From Halostagnicola kamekurae (GTDB lineage Archaea; Halobacteriota; Halobacteria; Halobacteriales; Natrialbaceae), in the NCBI RefSeq assembly GCF_900116205.1, contig NZ_FOZS01000002.1, positions 124,001-188,000 of the forward strand: 64,000 nt of DNA, in the 5' to 3' direction. Each line of letters opens with the position of its first letter. Positions within the stretch are counted from its first letter, which is position 1. Positions 34,171 to 43,013 of the stretch are shown here, piece by piece. Position numbers and translations under genes: made by a program. The notes under the pieces were generated by a model, which searched no databases, was not told where the DNA came from, and saw only the letters and a list, made by a program, of their open reading frames with translations.

Positions 34171-35196
34171 ATGACGAAGAACGAACTCGAACCCATCTCA
34201 CCTGTTGAGGCGAAGGAGATGTACCTCGACGCGCGGAAGAACGAGGTCTCGCAAAGTACGCTCGACGGCTACCACTATCGGCTCAAGCACTTCATCCGAT
34301 GGTGCAAGGACGTCGAGGGAATTGAGAACATAAACTCCCTCTCCGGTCGGGACTTGCAGAGGTACAAGACTTGGAGAAGGGATGACGGCGATTTGAAGCC
34401 AATCTCGCTTGAGGGTCAACTCGACGCCCTCCGGATTTTCATTCGCTGGTGTGGGTCCATCGATGCAGTCGAGACGGACCTCCATGAGAAGTTCGAGGCT
34501 CTGATGCCGAGTCTCGATAAGAACGATGAGCAGAGCGAGAGCATCCTCGATACCGACCAAGCGAAGGCGCTCATCGAATACCAGCGGAAGTTCGAGTACG
34601 CCTCTCGACCCCACGTCATCATGGAGATTCTATGGCATACTGGAATTCGACTGGGGGCCTTGCACGCGCTGGATATCGATGACTACGACGAGGAGAACGA
34701 GCGACTGATTATCCGGCATCGTCCGGAGGCCGAAACTCCTCTCAAGAACGGGAAGGAAGGGGAGCGAATCATCGCTCTGAACGCCGAAGTCTGCCGGGCT
34801 ATCGAAGACTGGCAGGATAATCACCGCCACGAAGTCGAGGATGACTATGGCCGGGAGCCGCTTCTCACGAGCCGGAACGGGAGGATGAATCGGTCAAGCA
34901 TTCGGGATGCAGTCTACATGGTGACTCGGCCTTGCTACTACGCTGACTGCCCGAAAGGACGCGACCCTGATGACTGTGAAGCCGCTGAATACGGAGGATA
35001 TAGCAAGTGCCCGGTCAACGTCTCCCCTCACGATATCCGGCGAGGCTCAATTACCCACTTCCTGACCGAGGATGTGCCGGAAAAGGTCGTCTCAGATAGG
35101 ATGAACGTGGGGCAGGACGTTCTGGATAAGCACTACGACAAACGAGATGAGGAGGTGAAGGTGGAACAGAGACGCGACTACATCAACGGAATCTAA
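34171..35196 (+). CDS. int: Tyrosine recombinase (integrase)
   Basis: A 341-residue integrase. Residues 10-100 form the SAM-like core-binding domain (LDGYHYRLKHFIRWC). The catalytic domain has Arg160 (HTGIRLGALHALDI), His287 and Arg290 (SPHDIRRGSITH) and the nucleophile Tyr322 (VLDKHYDK). Cysteines 255, 260, 269 and 280 form a cluster also kept in the broken integrase at 1933. The start is ATG 34171, the first ATG after the att hairpin that fits the domain. It should catalyse recombination between attP and the tRNA-Phe 3' end. Confidence 0.93.
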   Translation: MTKNELEPISPVEAKEMYLDARKNEVSQSTLDGYHYRLKHFIRWCKDVEGIENINSLSGRDLQRYKTWRRDDGDLKPISLEGQLDALRIFIRWCGSIDAVETDLHEKFEALMPSLDKNDEQSESILDTDQAKALIEYQRKFEYASRPHVIMEILWHTGIRLGALHALDIDDYDEENERLIIRHRPEAETPLKNGKEGERIIALNAEVCRAIEDWQDNHRHEVEDDYGREPLLTSRNGRMNRSSIRDAVYMVTRPCYYADCPKGRDPDDCEAAEYGGYSKCPVNVSPHDIRRGSITHFLTEDVPEKVVSDRMNVGQDVLDKHYDKRDEEVKVEQRRDYINGI

Positions 35197-35264
35197 ACGG
35201 CCTCACCTTACATTTTCTCGGCGTAAGAAATATGACGACATGATGAGCAGTAGTAGCATATCGT

Positions 35265-35912
35265 ATGGAAATCACAATTACGCTTGACCATGGACCTCTG
35301 AATGCGGAATTCGCCGGAGAGGATAGAGAGGAGATAGAGGAGAGTCTCGTCGGCTTCGTGGAATTCCTCGAAGAGAACGGACAGTTATTTGATGAGGTTG
35401 AATTCGAAGCCGAACCGCAAATAGAGGAAGAGCAATCTGGTATCGACGACTGGAATCAGGGGTCCAACGATGCGTCTTCCCCTCCCGATGAATCAGTAGC
35501 GTCTTCAGCCGAGGATAGCCCCCTATCCTCTATTGCTCAAAGAGTGGGGACATCTATCGATGAATTGGAGGAGTTGGTCTATGTCTCCGTTGAGGATGAC
35601 GAACTCCCGATGGTATTGGTTGATGATGTGGAGCGCTTGGGTGACAGCGTGGTTGAAAGGCAACGGAATACTGCATTGCTACTTCTCCTTATCTGGAACA
35701 AGTGCTACGGTAAGGAGAAGATGAAAACTTCTGACATCAAGAACGTCTTCTCGATGATGGATATCTCTACAAGTAATACGTACCGGGCATGGGAGAAGAG
35801 TTATTTCAAACAGAAAGGACAAGGTTCGTCAGCAACCATCCAACTTCGAGGACCTGGTGAAAGGGAAGCGTATTCCCTTTTGAGAGACTTGCTCGAAGAC
35901 GACTCTGAGTAA
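35265..35912 (+). CDS. Unknown helical protein, first of two-gene cargo operon
   Basis: A 215-residue acidic protein. The N-terminal ~40 residues form a beta-alpha unit (MEITITLDHGPLNAEF). A Ser/Asp-rich linker (NDASSPPDESVASSAEDSP) spans about 70-90. A helical C-terminal domain follows (VERQRNTALLLLLIWNKCYGKEKMKTSDIKNVFSMMDIS-TSNTYRAWEKSYFKQKGQ), which looks like a winged-helix. Its TAA shares a base with the next ATG. The family is not recognised. The linkage to the HEPN-like gene suggests a regulator, antitoxin or sensor. Confidence 0.7.
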   Translation: MEITITLDHGPLNAEFAGEDREEIEESLVGFVEFLEENGQLFDEVEFEAEPQIEEEQSGIDDWNQGSNDASSPPDESVASSAEDSPLSSIAQRVGTSIDELEELVYVSVEDDELPMVLVDDVERLGDSVVERQRNTALLLLLIWNKCYGKEKMKTSDIKNVFSMMDISTSNTYRAWEKSYFKQKGQGSSATIQLRGPGEREAYSLLRDLLEDDSE

Positions 35913-36691
35913 TGGAGTTCGACAGATTTTTGGAACATTTCGAGGACGGCGCAGGACAGAAGGAGCAGGTCGGATTGGTCATATATTATTTTGAGACCGA
36001 ACAGGCGCAAGACGAAGTAACTCAGGGAGATGTTAAAGAATTGATTCAGCGTTCCCGGTCTTCTATCTCTTCCTCAAGCATTTCGACGTACTTTTCGAGA
36101 TTGAGAGGAAGCGACTGGATTACTGACACGGAGAACGATGGATATCGATTAACCCACTTCGGAGAGGAAGAAGTCGAGACCCGGTTAGATGATGAGGCCC
36201 TCGATAACCCCCGAGGTGAAGAGGACCTTTTCCTCGATATAGATGGGTTTGAGAACGGCGATGACCGCTATGAGCGGCTGGTAGCGGATATAAATGAGGC
36301 CTATCGATATCGTCTCTATGATGCTACCATGGTCCTCACCCGGAAGTTCTTCGAGGACATGGTCTTTCAGATTCTCAAGACTCACTATGCAGGAGAAGAT
36401 AACGAGATGTTCTATGACCAAGAGAACAACCGCCACTATTCCTTCGATGACCTCCTTACGAATCTCCGGGAAGGCGTACCGACTCTTCGACAGTACGCAC
36501 GGGAATTAGAGCGTTCTACAGTCGATGATTTGCGGGACCTCAAGGAGGAGGGGAACTCTGGCGCACACGCCATTCGAGTCGACTTTACCGATGAGGAAAT
36601 TGAAGACTGGAGTGGTGACGCTACGAGAATTGCCGAGATTCTTTATGAGGTTCTACGTGGTGCGCGGATTGCGGATGAATATGATGAGTAG
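35912..36691 (+). CDS. wHTH plus HEPN/DUF4145-like domain protein
   Basis: A 259-residue protein. The N-terminal ~90 residues look like a winged helix (QGDVKELIQRSRSSISSSSISTYFSRLRGSDWITDTENDGYRLTHFGEEEV). The C-terminal half, from about 118 to 255, is all-helical: YRLYDATMVLTRKFFEDMVFQILKTHYAG, then LKEEGNSGAHAIRVDF near 210-225. GNSGAH matches the GN-AAH motif of DUF4145/HEPN-like proteins. Such domains occur in RNases and anti-phage systems. One base shared with the preceding gene implies coupled translation. Confidence 0.6.
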   Translation: MEFDRFLEHFEDGAGQKEQVGLVIYYFETEQAQDEVTQGDVKELIQRSRSSISSSSISTYFSRLRGSDWITDTENDGYRLTHFGEEEVETRLDDEALDNPRGEEDLFLDIDGFENGDDRYERLVADINEAYRYRLYDATMVLTRKFFEDMVFQILKTHYAGEDNEMFYDQENNRHYSFDDLLTNLREGVPTLRQYARELERSTVDDLRDLKEEGNSGAHAIRVDFTDEEIEDWSGDATRIAEILYEVLRGARIADEYDE

Positions 36692-36743
36692 CCCGATTGC
36701 TGAGGGAGCGCCTCTCTTCCCTCGCTCTTCTCGCTCCTCCTCG

Positions 36744-36821
36744 CCACTCAGAGGCGATTCGGCTTTGCTGGTAACAGGAATATCGGATTTGTATAAGCAC
36801 CGCAGAGGAGAGCGCTGAGTG
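36744..36821. repeat. ~76-bp cargo-border repeat, copy A
   Basis: It begins CACTCAGAGGCGATT and ends GCGCTGAGTG; CACTCAG and CTGAGTG are perfect 7-bp inverted ends. It aligns with copy B at 38531 over its whole length, about three quarters identical by hand alignment, with shared blocks ggtaaca, tatcg, ataag and gcgctgag. It lies between the stops of two convergent cargo genes. Confidence 0.7.
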
Positions 36822-36849
36822 ACTAATAGAAGCGGAACCACTTCCGGAT

Positions 36850-38427
36850 TTAATTACGGACGGTTTCCGTCGCTCTGAACCACTCTTCAGAAGTTTCGAC
36901 TAGTCCCTCTGCATTTTCCTTCCAGTCACCTTCCGAGTTCTCCGTTTCCTCATCAAGATAGTAGAGATATCCTCCAACGTCGTCCGGGTTCTTTTTTCGC
37001 CAATCGAAGATGTCTTTGACTTCAAATTCCTTCTCAATCCGTTCTCGGTTATCTCTCAAAACGCGCTCCTCATCCTGAGAGAGCCCCGGAATCAGTACGT
37101 CAATCCGGAGACTACGAAGCATTTCCTTGACCTCAATCTCCTCACCAACTAGATTATCCAATGCAATGGAAATTACGTCCTCAGGAGGACTTGAGGTTTC
37201 GAAGAACTTGATTCCTTCAATAGCCCCTTCAAGATATTCTGGATTCTTGGCCGACTCAAGAAGCTCGTTTTCAGACTGAGGGTAGTATGGGCGAGTGTTC
37301 GAAGTTTCAATAACTGCTACAAAGTGGCCCTCTGGAATGAGACTCTCTAATGCCCTGTTATAGAAGTCCTCTGCATCCGAGTACTCCTTCTCAGTAAATA
37401 TGGTATGTTTAGTGAGATAGAGTGGTTCCTGACCTTCGAATTTCGGTTTACTGTATGAGTATTGTTTCCCTTTCGTTGCAACGTGGTACTGGAACTTCCT
37501 TTCTATCTGGTTTTTGAATTGGTCTGTTGATTTCTCTCCGTGCCAATTTTGGGAGAATACAGTGAAACCCTTCTCAGTAGAATGCTCGCGAAGGATTCGC
37601 TCCTCTTCCTCCCTAATTACTTGTAGAATATTTCTCCCTGCTGCAGCGGTGTTGAGTTCTCCCTGCCGAACTATCTGGATTACCTTTGAGCGCAATCGTT
37701 CTTGCTCTGACTTCTCCTCGACATCATAATCAGGATAGTCTAAGAACGGGAGAAACGTGTGGACAAAATCTCGATAGACCTTCTCTGGCTCATCTGGCTC
37801 TCCTGTAAAGAGGGATTTTCTATCCGTTCTGTTCCCTTCTCGGATTGCAAGATTCAGCGTCTCAAATGTAGAGAGGAATCGAAGCTCATGTTTGCTGGGG
37901 GAACCGAATTCAAATTCACCCATTTCTCGGCGTAATCGCTGGCGGAGGTCGGCTCTTGACTCCCCATTCCATGAACCCCTTCTATCCGTCAGTCGAACTT
38001 GCTCTCTAGCCAAAACCATACAGAGGAATGTTTTCTCTCGCTTTCGCACCACCTCAGAGCCCCCTACTGCATTTTCTGGCACTGGAAGGTCTTCGTTTAC
38101 CGAGGGGAAATCCTGAAATAGATATGATGACGCAAAGGGGTAGACTTCGTGCTTGACTGGCTCGACTTGCTCAATTATCTCCGAGGCCAGCTCTTCTTTT
38201 TCCTGAGCAAATCCCTCATTGAGAAGTTCGAGTTCATCGATTACTATTTCCTCGAAGTCATTGAGCATGGAGACAACCGCATTCCGCTCCTGAACCTCAT
38301 CTACTAGATAGGTTTCTCGACCCTGCTGGAAATTATGAAGGAGGCCACTCAGAAGATACTTATTTGCGGCAAAGCCGTACGCACTTTTCAGACCGGCCCA
38401 AGTGGCCCTTAGTTGGTCGTACGACAT
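36850..38427 (-). CDS. Large unknown cargo protein
   Basis: A 525-residue soluble protein starting MSYDQLRATWAGLKSAYGFAANKYLL. The N-terminal ~110 residues are helical. The middle has LRFLSTFETLNLAIREGNR and FVHTFLPFLDYPDYDVEE. The C-terminal 200 residues mix strands and helices (EGHFVAVIETSNTRPYYPQSENELL, RSLRIDVLIPGLSQDEERVLRDN). No catalytic motif is recognised. GC is far below the core genome. It is bracketed by direct repeats A and B, as if it were a swappable cassette. A defence role is a guess from its position alone. Confidence 0.75.
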   Translation of the reverse strand: MSYDQLRATWAGLKSAYGFAANKYLLSGLLHNFQQGRETYLVDEVQERNAVVSMLNDFEEIVIDELELLNEGFAQEKEELASEIIEQVEPVKHEVYPFASSYLFQDFPSVNEDLPVPENAVGGSEVVRKREKTFLCMVLAREQVRLTDRRGSWNGESRADLRQRLRREMGEFEFGSPSKHELRFLSTFETLNLAIREGNRTDRKSLFTGEPDEPEKVYRDFVHTFLPFLDYPDYDVEEKSEQERLRSKVIQIVRQGELNTAAAGRNILQVIREEEERILREHSTEKGFTVFSQNWHGEKSTDQFKNQIERKFQYHVATKGKQYSYSKPKFEGQEPLYLTKHTIFTEKEYSDAEDFYNRALESLIPEGHFVAVIETSNTRPYYPQSENELLESAKNPEYLEGAIEGIKFFETSSPPEDVISIALDNLVGEEIEVKEMLRSLRIDVLIPGLSQDEERVLRDNRERIEKEFEVKDIFDWRKKNPDDVGGYLYYLDEETENSEGDWKENAEGLVETSEEWFRATETVRN

Positions 38428-38530
38428 TTGATAGTATATCGTTAGTCTGTCGTATCTTCAATCTCACGCTATTCTGAGTTCGCAATGGACATTTTCTCCT
38501 TCTCTGAAATCGATTCTCGCTTCTCTTTAC

Positions 38531-38608
38531 CACTGAGAGGCGATTGCTATCGGGTGGTAACACGAAATATCGAATCTCCATAAGTGCCCCTGAGGATGGC
38601 GCTGAGGA
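38531..38608. repeat. ~76-bp cargo-border repeat, copy B
   Basis: It begins CACTGAGAGGCGATT and ends GGCGCTGAGG. Same orientation and nearly the same length as copy A. It lies between the start of the 525-residue cargo gene and the stop of the zinc-finger gene, so A and B flank exactly one gene. Confidence 0.7.
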
Positions 38609-38623
38609 GCAAAGAGAACTCGG

Positions 38624-38965
38624 CTACGATTCGACGGTAGGAGCGCCTGGTACCCAGTCCCCTTCGTAATCGGCGTATATCGAATCCGGCTCTTCGGACC
38701 CCTCTCGAAGTCCCGGCCCCCACTCCGCGTGATATGCCACCTCATCAAGCTCGGTTTTAAGCGCGCTATCCAGCGTTCTATGGCGATGGCTCTCCTCGCC
38801 AGATTGCCGGACATGACTCCGAAGGGCGTCGGGCGAACCGATAACAGTACGAGAGCATCCCTCGATGGGGCAAGTGAAGGTATCCGGAGGGTCGGTCGAA
38901 TTCTCTTCTCCCTCTCGGGCTTTCCGGATGCGTTCGAGTTTGTCCTGGTTCTCGGTCTCACTCAT
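38624..38965 (-). CDS. C2H2-like zinc-finger protein
   Basis: A 113-residue protein from ATG 38965 (MSETENQDKLERIRKAREGE). The finger is FTCPIEGCSRTVIGSPDALRSHVRQSGEESHRHR near residues 30-62: CX4C followed by H and H. Small proteins with one C2H2 finger are frequent in haloarchaeal viruses and plasmids and probably bind DNA. The acidic C-terminus has no motif. It lies downstream of the PrimPol gene on the same strand, 79 bases apart. Confidence 0.75.
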   Translation of the reverse strand: MSETENQDKLERIRKAREGEENSTDPPDTFTCPIEGCSRTVIGSPDALRSHVRQSGEESHRHRTLDSALKTELDEVAYHAEWGPGLREGSEEPDSIYADYEGDWVPGAPTVES

Positions 38966-39044
38966 GAATTCCACCCCATTTTATCAGTTTTTCTAACTAA
39001 TTCGGCCCTCTCACTACAAAAGAGGGAGGAGATAAAGAGGACCA

Positions 39045-40427
39045 TCATATCCCCACCTCAATACCGAGTTCCTCGCGGCGGTCCTCAGGAATCAGTATTG
39101 CATGGCTTTCGAGGTAGTAGTATCGTTTACGACCATCCTTGATGGATTTCACGTTTAAGGGTACGTCATCGGAGTCCTGCATCTTTCTGAGTGCTTCATA
39201 GACCTGCGTCTCCTTACGGTCAACCCGTGGATGTTCGACTATCTCCCCTTTCCGAGCAAGAACCAAGTCGCTGAGGGCATCCTGTACTCGGTCGATGACT
39301 GGATAACTGACCTCTGGCCGTTCCTCTCGGGTGTATTTCGTAATTCCCAGTCCGGGGTCGTATTCGGTGTCTTTCGAGGTAGCGTAATCGAGGATTTGTT
39401 CTCGGTGATGGTCATCCCGTAGGAATTTCCGCTCGCTACTCTTGTCTGGGTCGTCAGCGTGGGCGTCTGTCTCCGGATTTCGATTGAAGATGGTTGTGAG
39501 AACCTGTTCAATGACCTCCCTGTTCCTCTCCATATAGAACCCAACCTGTTCAGCGAACCATCCCTCCGCTTGGTGACGGTCGTTTTCGAACCTGGTTTTA
39601 CTGAGGTTCCCTTCGATGACTGCCTCAATGGTTTCCGAGACCATTGAATTGAGCATCGTCTGATATCGCTTCTCGACGTTGAAGTTTGCCTCAATGTCTC
39701 CGAGGGAGTCAGGGACTTCGGTATCGAGTTCGATAGGTTCGGAATTCGATGTCTCGTTACTCGGAAGGAGTTCCTGAGGGAGGTCACCGGATTCGAGCTT
39801 CCCGATACCTGGATTCGATTCGACGTGATATATTCCACCAGAGGGGTGAATCGAACCGGGGAGGACTACATACTGGTTCTCGGCTCGAATCTCCCCAGCA
39901 CCATTCAATTCTTCCTTCCCCTTTGCGTTCTGAACGTCTCCCCCATTCTCGAAGGTTTGGTGATATCCCCTCCCTGAGCCGGAAATGACTGTGAGCGTAT
40001 CGGAATCGGCAGGGAATAGGTCGGGGTCATCATGGTCGGTGAAGACCAGCCCACTCGTCCCATGTTCCGGTTTTCCAGCGTAGAGGCAAAATCCTCGTTC
40101 TCCGTCTTGCTCGATAAGTTGGATTGCGTCCTCGGCATCGACCAAGAGTGATTTTGCCTCATCGGAGTCCAGCCGGCAACGTCCTGAAATAATCGGGCGC
40201 TTCCCCTCCCCATCGAGAGGCATCAATTGAACGCCCCGCCATCCGTTCTCCGTCAGGGTGCCAATATATTCTTTGAGGAGAGCGGCTCTTTCGCTATCTG
40301 ATGTATAGCAAGTGCAGACCGGATTCTCATGGTTGCAAGTACCACCTCTTCTGAAGTCCTTGCTAAGAACGTCTTCGGGGCTTCTCGGCGCGGAACTATT
40401 TTCTCTGTTGGAGTCTGATTTTCTCAT
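39045..40427 (-). CDS. PrimPol-type primase-polymerase replication protein
   Basis: A 460-residue protein. The archaeo-eukaryotic primase core is LVFTDHDDPDLFP with Asp131 and Asp133, SGSGRGYHQTF with His156, and GEIRAENQYVVLPGSIHPSGGIYHV (179-203). This is the hhDhD, sxH and GEIR/GSxHPSG pattern of bifunctional primase/polymerases. Cysteines (CNHENPVCTC) precede it. The C-terminus has a winged helix (QVYEALRKMQDSDDVPLNVKSI). Helicase motifs are absent. It should prime or replicate the excised element. A GGAG ahead of ATG 40427 supports the start. Confidence 0.78.
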   Translation of the reverse strand: MRKSDSNRENSSAPRSPEDVLSKDFRRGGTCNHENPVCTCYTSDSERAALLKEYIGTLTENGWRGVQLMPLDGEGKRPIISGRCRLDSDEAKSLLVDAEDAIQLIEQDGERGFCLYAGKPEHGTSGLVFTDHDDPDLFPADSDTLTVISGSGRGYHQTFENGGDVQNAKGKEELNGAGEIRAENQYVVLPGSIHPSGGIYHVESNPGIGKLESGDLPQELLPSNETSNSEPIELDTEVPDSLGDIEANFNVEKRYQTMLNSMVSETIEAVIEGNLSKTRFENDRHQAEGWFAEQVGFYMERNREVIEQVLTTIFNRNPETDAHADDPDKSSERKFLRDDHHREQILDYATSKDTEYDPGLGITKYTREERPEVSYPVIDRVQDALSDLVLARKGEIVEHPRVDRKETQVYEALRKMQDSDDVPLNVKSIKDGRKRYYYLESHAILIPEDRREELGIEVGI

Positions 40428-40515
40428 GTCGAAGGTCATCTCCTTCGGCGTCTCCCTCGTTACCCATAGTTCGGGGGTCCACGCCCCCGGATTCAATCCC
40501 TCTCATTGTCCAGAC

Positions 40516-40779
40516 CTACTTGTCGAGGATATCGTCTAGCGCCTCATCTACCATTTCCCCGTACATGTCCTCGTCGAAGCGCTCCTCGACAGCCCCGTGG
40601 ATTAGTTCGTTGATGCGCTCCTCCTGCCCATCCGTGAAAGCCTTGTCTGAATCGAGGGAATTGACGGCTCGTTGCAGGAAGCGGGACCAGGTTTCACCCT
40701 CGGGCTTGGCTTCCTTCAGTTCTCGATGTGTGTCTTTCTGAACGCCGATTGTCGTAACCTCTGTCTGTTCTTTCGCCAT
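40516..40779 (-). CDS. Small RHH-like DNA-binding protein
   Basis: An 87-residue protein (MAKEQTEVTTIGVQKDTHREL...). The strand VTTIGVQKDTHRELKEAKPEGETWSRFLQRAVN has the layout of a ribbon-helix-helix or VapB-like N-terminal domain, and the acidic tail EERFDEDMYGEMVDEALDDIL could bind a partner. It lies upstream of the PrimPol gene on the same strand, 88 bases apart. It is a likely repressor or copy-control protein of the element. No toxin gene is adjacent. Confidence 0.65.
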   Translation of the reverse strand: MAKEQTEVTTIGVQKDTHRELKEAKPEGETWSRFLQRAVNSLDSDKAFTDGQEERINELIHGAVEERFDEDMYGEMVDEALDDILDK

Positions 40780-41230
40780 ATATTCGATTGGCCTCCGAAC
40801 TGTCATAACTGCTGGCAAACACAAGTTCGACTCTTTGGCTCAGAAGTCGTTAGTACGCAATAGAAGACGTGAGTATCGAGATTTATCGAAGTGGGCCGGG
40901 AAGGTCAGAGAATCATACCATCTCCTACTCAGGCAGAGGTATATGAAGAAGCCCGCTCTAGTCGTATATTCTCGTCCGGAGGTTCAGCAAAAATGCACGA
41001 TGGACTGGTACGGGAAATTGTGGGATATGTGGTCGAAATCAACAAGGCTCCCAATAGACGGTCCCGGAATCCATCCAGCGCCAGTTCTCGCTGCGAGGGC
41101 AAGCAGAGAGTGAATCGAGGGGGGTTGGGCAACGGAAAGGGCCATCTCTTCGACAAATCGATGAGAGCGCGCCTCTCGCTCCTCTTAGAGCATGGACTGT
41201 TTATCTCGCCCCAGAGTCGAAGATTCGGAT
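40780..41230. other. Divergent control/origin-candidate region of the element
   Basis: The minus-strand replication genes and the plus-strand small genes point away from this 451-base region. Such a place often holds the replication origin or a lysis/lysogeny-type switch. Forward frames of 92 and 116 codons exist (40835 and 40891) but lack acidic bias and motifs. An imperfect palindrome gagagcgcgcctctc lies at about 41163-41177. Origin function is inferred. Confidence 0.35.
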
Positions 41231-41404
41231 ATGCCCGGTGAGATATGGCCCTGCCCATCCTGTGAGAAGGTTTTCCTCGAAGAGACCCCACTCCGAACTC
41301 ATTCCAGTCGGGTGCATAATGAGTTTCTGCGCCGAGGAGACGCTGAACCCAAAGAACTCTCATCGACAGAAGGAGAATTCTCGGAACCGCTGGAGGTTGC
41401 GTAG
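41231..41404 (+). CDS. Short C2H2 zinc-finger protein
   Basis: A 57-residue protein. MPGEIWPCPSCEKVFLEETPLRTHSSRVHNEFLRR contains one classical finger, CX2C and HX4H. The tail is acidic. Its small size and single finger are common in haloarchaeal mobile elements. It is the first gene of the rightward set and probably a regulator. Confidence 0.75.
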   Translation: MPGEIWPCPSCEKVFLEETPLRTHSSRVHNEFLRRGDAEPKELSSTEGEFSEPLEVA

Positions 41405-41530
41405 TACAGTCTGAGAGGGGAAGCTTCCTCGGATTGAGTCCGTCCCAAATCGTAGAGAGGCGTCCTCTTTCTCCCGTTTGAGGCCATCTCCGGCGGAATG
41501 TTGTTTAACTTGTTTGCCATAATCCTGAGT

Positions 41531-41956
41531 ATGAGCAAAGCTATACCCAGTGATTCGATGAAGCAGAAGGCTCGTGAGGAACTCAAGAAAGTGCTACAGG
41601 AGCGGTTCAACGAGGAGGTCGTCTCGGAACTCTTCGACTCGGACCAGTCTCGGACGAACGCCAGCCGAGGGTCGGGGCCGAATACGGTGACGGAGGAAGT
41701 CGAAATTCCGGTGTCTGGATTCACCGAGAGCGATTCCCCTCATACCGCGACAGTCGAGAGGGAACGAGTCGAACCAGGTAGAGACCCACGACTCAACGAT
41801 GACATGAGCGCGGCTGAAATCTCTCGGGCTTCCCGCGAGGGTCTGACCGTGGAGGAGGAACTCCAGATTCAGGGAGGTCGTCGGACGAACAGTAAAGACG
41901 CCAATCCCGAGGAAGTTCCCGTCGGTGGCTGGGACCATGGGGGAAACGATGAGTGA
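41531..41956 (+). CDS. Acidic protein of unknown function
   Basis: A 141-residue protein starting MSKAIPSDSMKQKAREELKKVLQERF, a charged helix, followed by a disordered acidic region (SDQSRTNASRGSGPNTVTEE). It has no recognised domain. The following gene overlaps it by 8 bases, so the two are coupled. The element context suggests a structural or DNA-packaging accessory, or a regulator, but nothing in the sequence decides this. Confidence 0.6.
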   Translation: MSKAIPSDSMKQKAREELKKVLQERFNEEVVSELFDSDQSRTNASRGSGPNTVTEEVEIPVSGFTESDSPHTATVERERVEPGRDPRLNDDMSAAEISRASREGLTVEEELQIQGGRRTNSKDANPEEVPVGGWDHGGNDE

Positions 41957-42146
41957 CGCTCAGGAAGTGACGCCCGAGGATGCAGATACAGTCGTGAAGA
42001 TGGAGAAGTCCGTCACCAATCCCGCCGTCTCGACCGAGGAAGTCGCCGAAGAACTCGGAGTCAGTATCGAAGAGGCGTTCGAGCTACTGGATGAATCCCC
42101 ACGCCCCTCAGGGAAGCCAGTCGGAGATACCCATATCTGGTGGTAG
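41949..42146 (+). CDS. Small HTH-like protein
   Basis: A 65-residue protein starting MSDAQEVTPEDADTVVKMEKSV. NPAVSTEEVAEELGVSIEEAFELLDE fits a helix-turn-helix, with VSTEEVAEELGVS as the first two helices. It ends DTHIWW. The start is inside the previous gene's last codons. It is probably a DNA-binding accessory. Confidence 0.6.
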   Translation: MSDAQEVTPEDADTVVKMEKSVTNPAVSTEEVAEELGVSIEEAFELLDESPRPSGKPVGDTHIWW

Positions 42147-42297
42147 AGGATTCCCCCATGTTTCAGATGGAGAACAGCAGGGACGATTTGATTCGTAGAT
42201 TCCCCGTAGCCATCCCCCTCCCGAATGGTGGGGAAGAGATGCTCAACGCTCTAACGCCCTCCCTCACCCCTCACAACGAACATCAACTCCATAGACC

Positions 42298-42936
42298 ATG
42301 ACCATCGAGCAAGAAGAGCAGTACCTCGGCAACGAACCTGACGAGGTTCCGAGAATCGAGCCAGACGAGCAATGCAACGGGAAGAAAGTCGAACGGGACG
42401 ACGAGAGTGAGGGGACCGTTTTCGCTGGATACTGCAACGCTACGGCCGGGAAGGGAACGGACCATCTCGGTGAAGGGCGTTGTAAGTACCATGGAGGAGC
42501 CTCGACTGGAGCGCCGAAGGGAAACCAGAACGCTCAGACTCACGCCCTGAACGCCGACCCCCATCACTACTTCCAATCCCTCCCGCGAGAGCAGAAGGAG
42601 TATGTCCGGGATGTCTCCGCTTCGATTCAGGACCGAATTCGAGCGCGTTCGGGAGACGTCGATTATCTCGATAGAGTGATGACCCGGCGAATCGCTATCG
42701 AACTCCACATCGTCAGTAAGGCCAGCGATTACGTCGAGAACGTCTCCGGATTGACCGAGACCATCATGACGGAACACGGAAGCCACGAGAAGGAAGCCGC
42801 CCTCCTTGATGAGATTCGCAAACGCGACAAGACGATATTCAGGATGCTCAAGGAAGTCGGCGTTCTGGATGACCCAGAGACTCAGAAAGCGGATGCGCTC
42901 GAATCTTGGCGGAGTTGGGTCGAGGGACGCAAGTAA
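42298..42936 (+). CDS. HGGAPKGN-motif protein, terminase small subunit-like
   Basis: A 212-residue protein. Its N-terminal zinc-type motif has Cys26, Cys46, Cys62 and His65 (GRCKYHGGASTGAPKGNQNAQTHAL), then a helical C-terminal half (REQKEYVRDVSASIQDRIRARSGDVDYLDRVMTRRIAIELHIVSKA). The CKxHGG...PKGNxNAxxH signature is shared by phage small-terminase-like DNA-recognition proteins, and the helical part is compatible with oligomerisation. No large terminase is encoded nearby. The assignment rests on the motif only. Confidence 0.6.
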   Translation: MTIEQEEQYLGNEPDEVPRIEPDEQCNGKKVERDDESEGTVFAGYCNATAGKGTDHLGEGRCKYHGGASTGAPKGNQNAQTHALNADPHHYFQSLPREQKEYVRDVSASIQDRIRARSGDVDYLDRVMTRRIAIELHIVSKASDYVENVSGLTETIMTEHGSHEKEAALLDEIRKRDKTIFRMLKEVGVLDDPETQKADALESWRSWVEGRK

Positions 42937-43013
42937 TAGGCCGATTTGAGACTTCGGAGAACCTTGACCAGAATATGAATAAGCATATCAAACTGTGTTG
43001 GTAAGTGACGATA

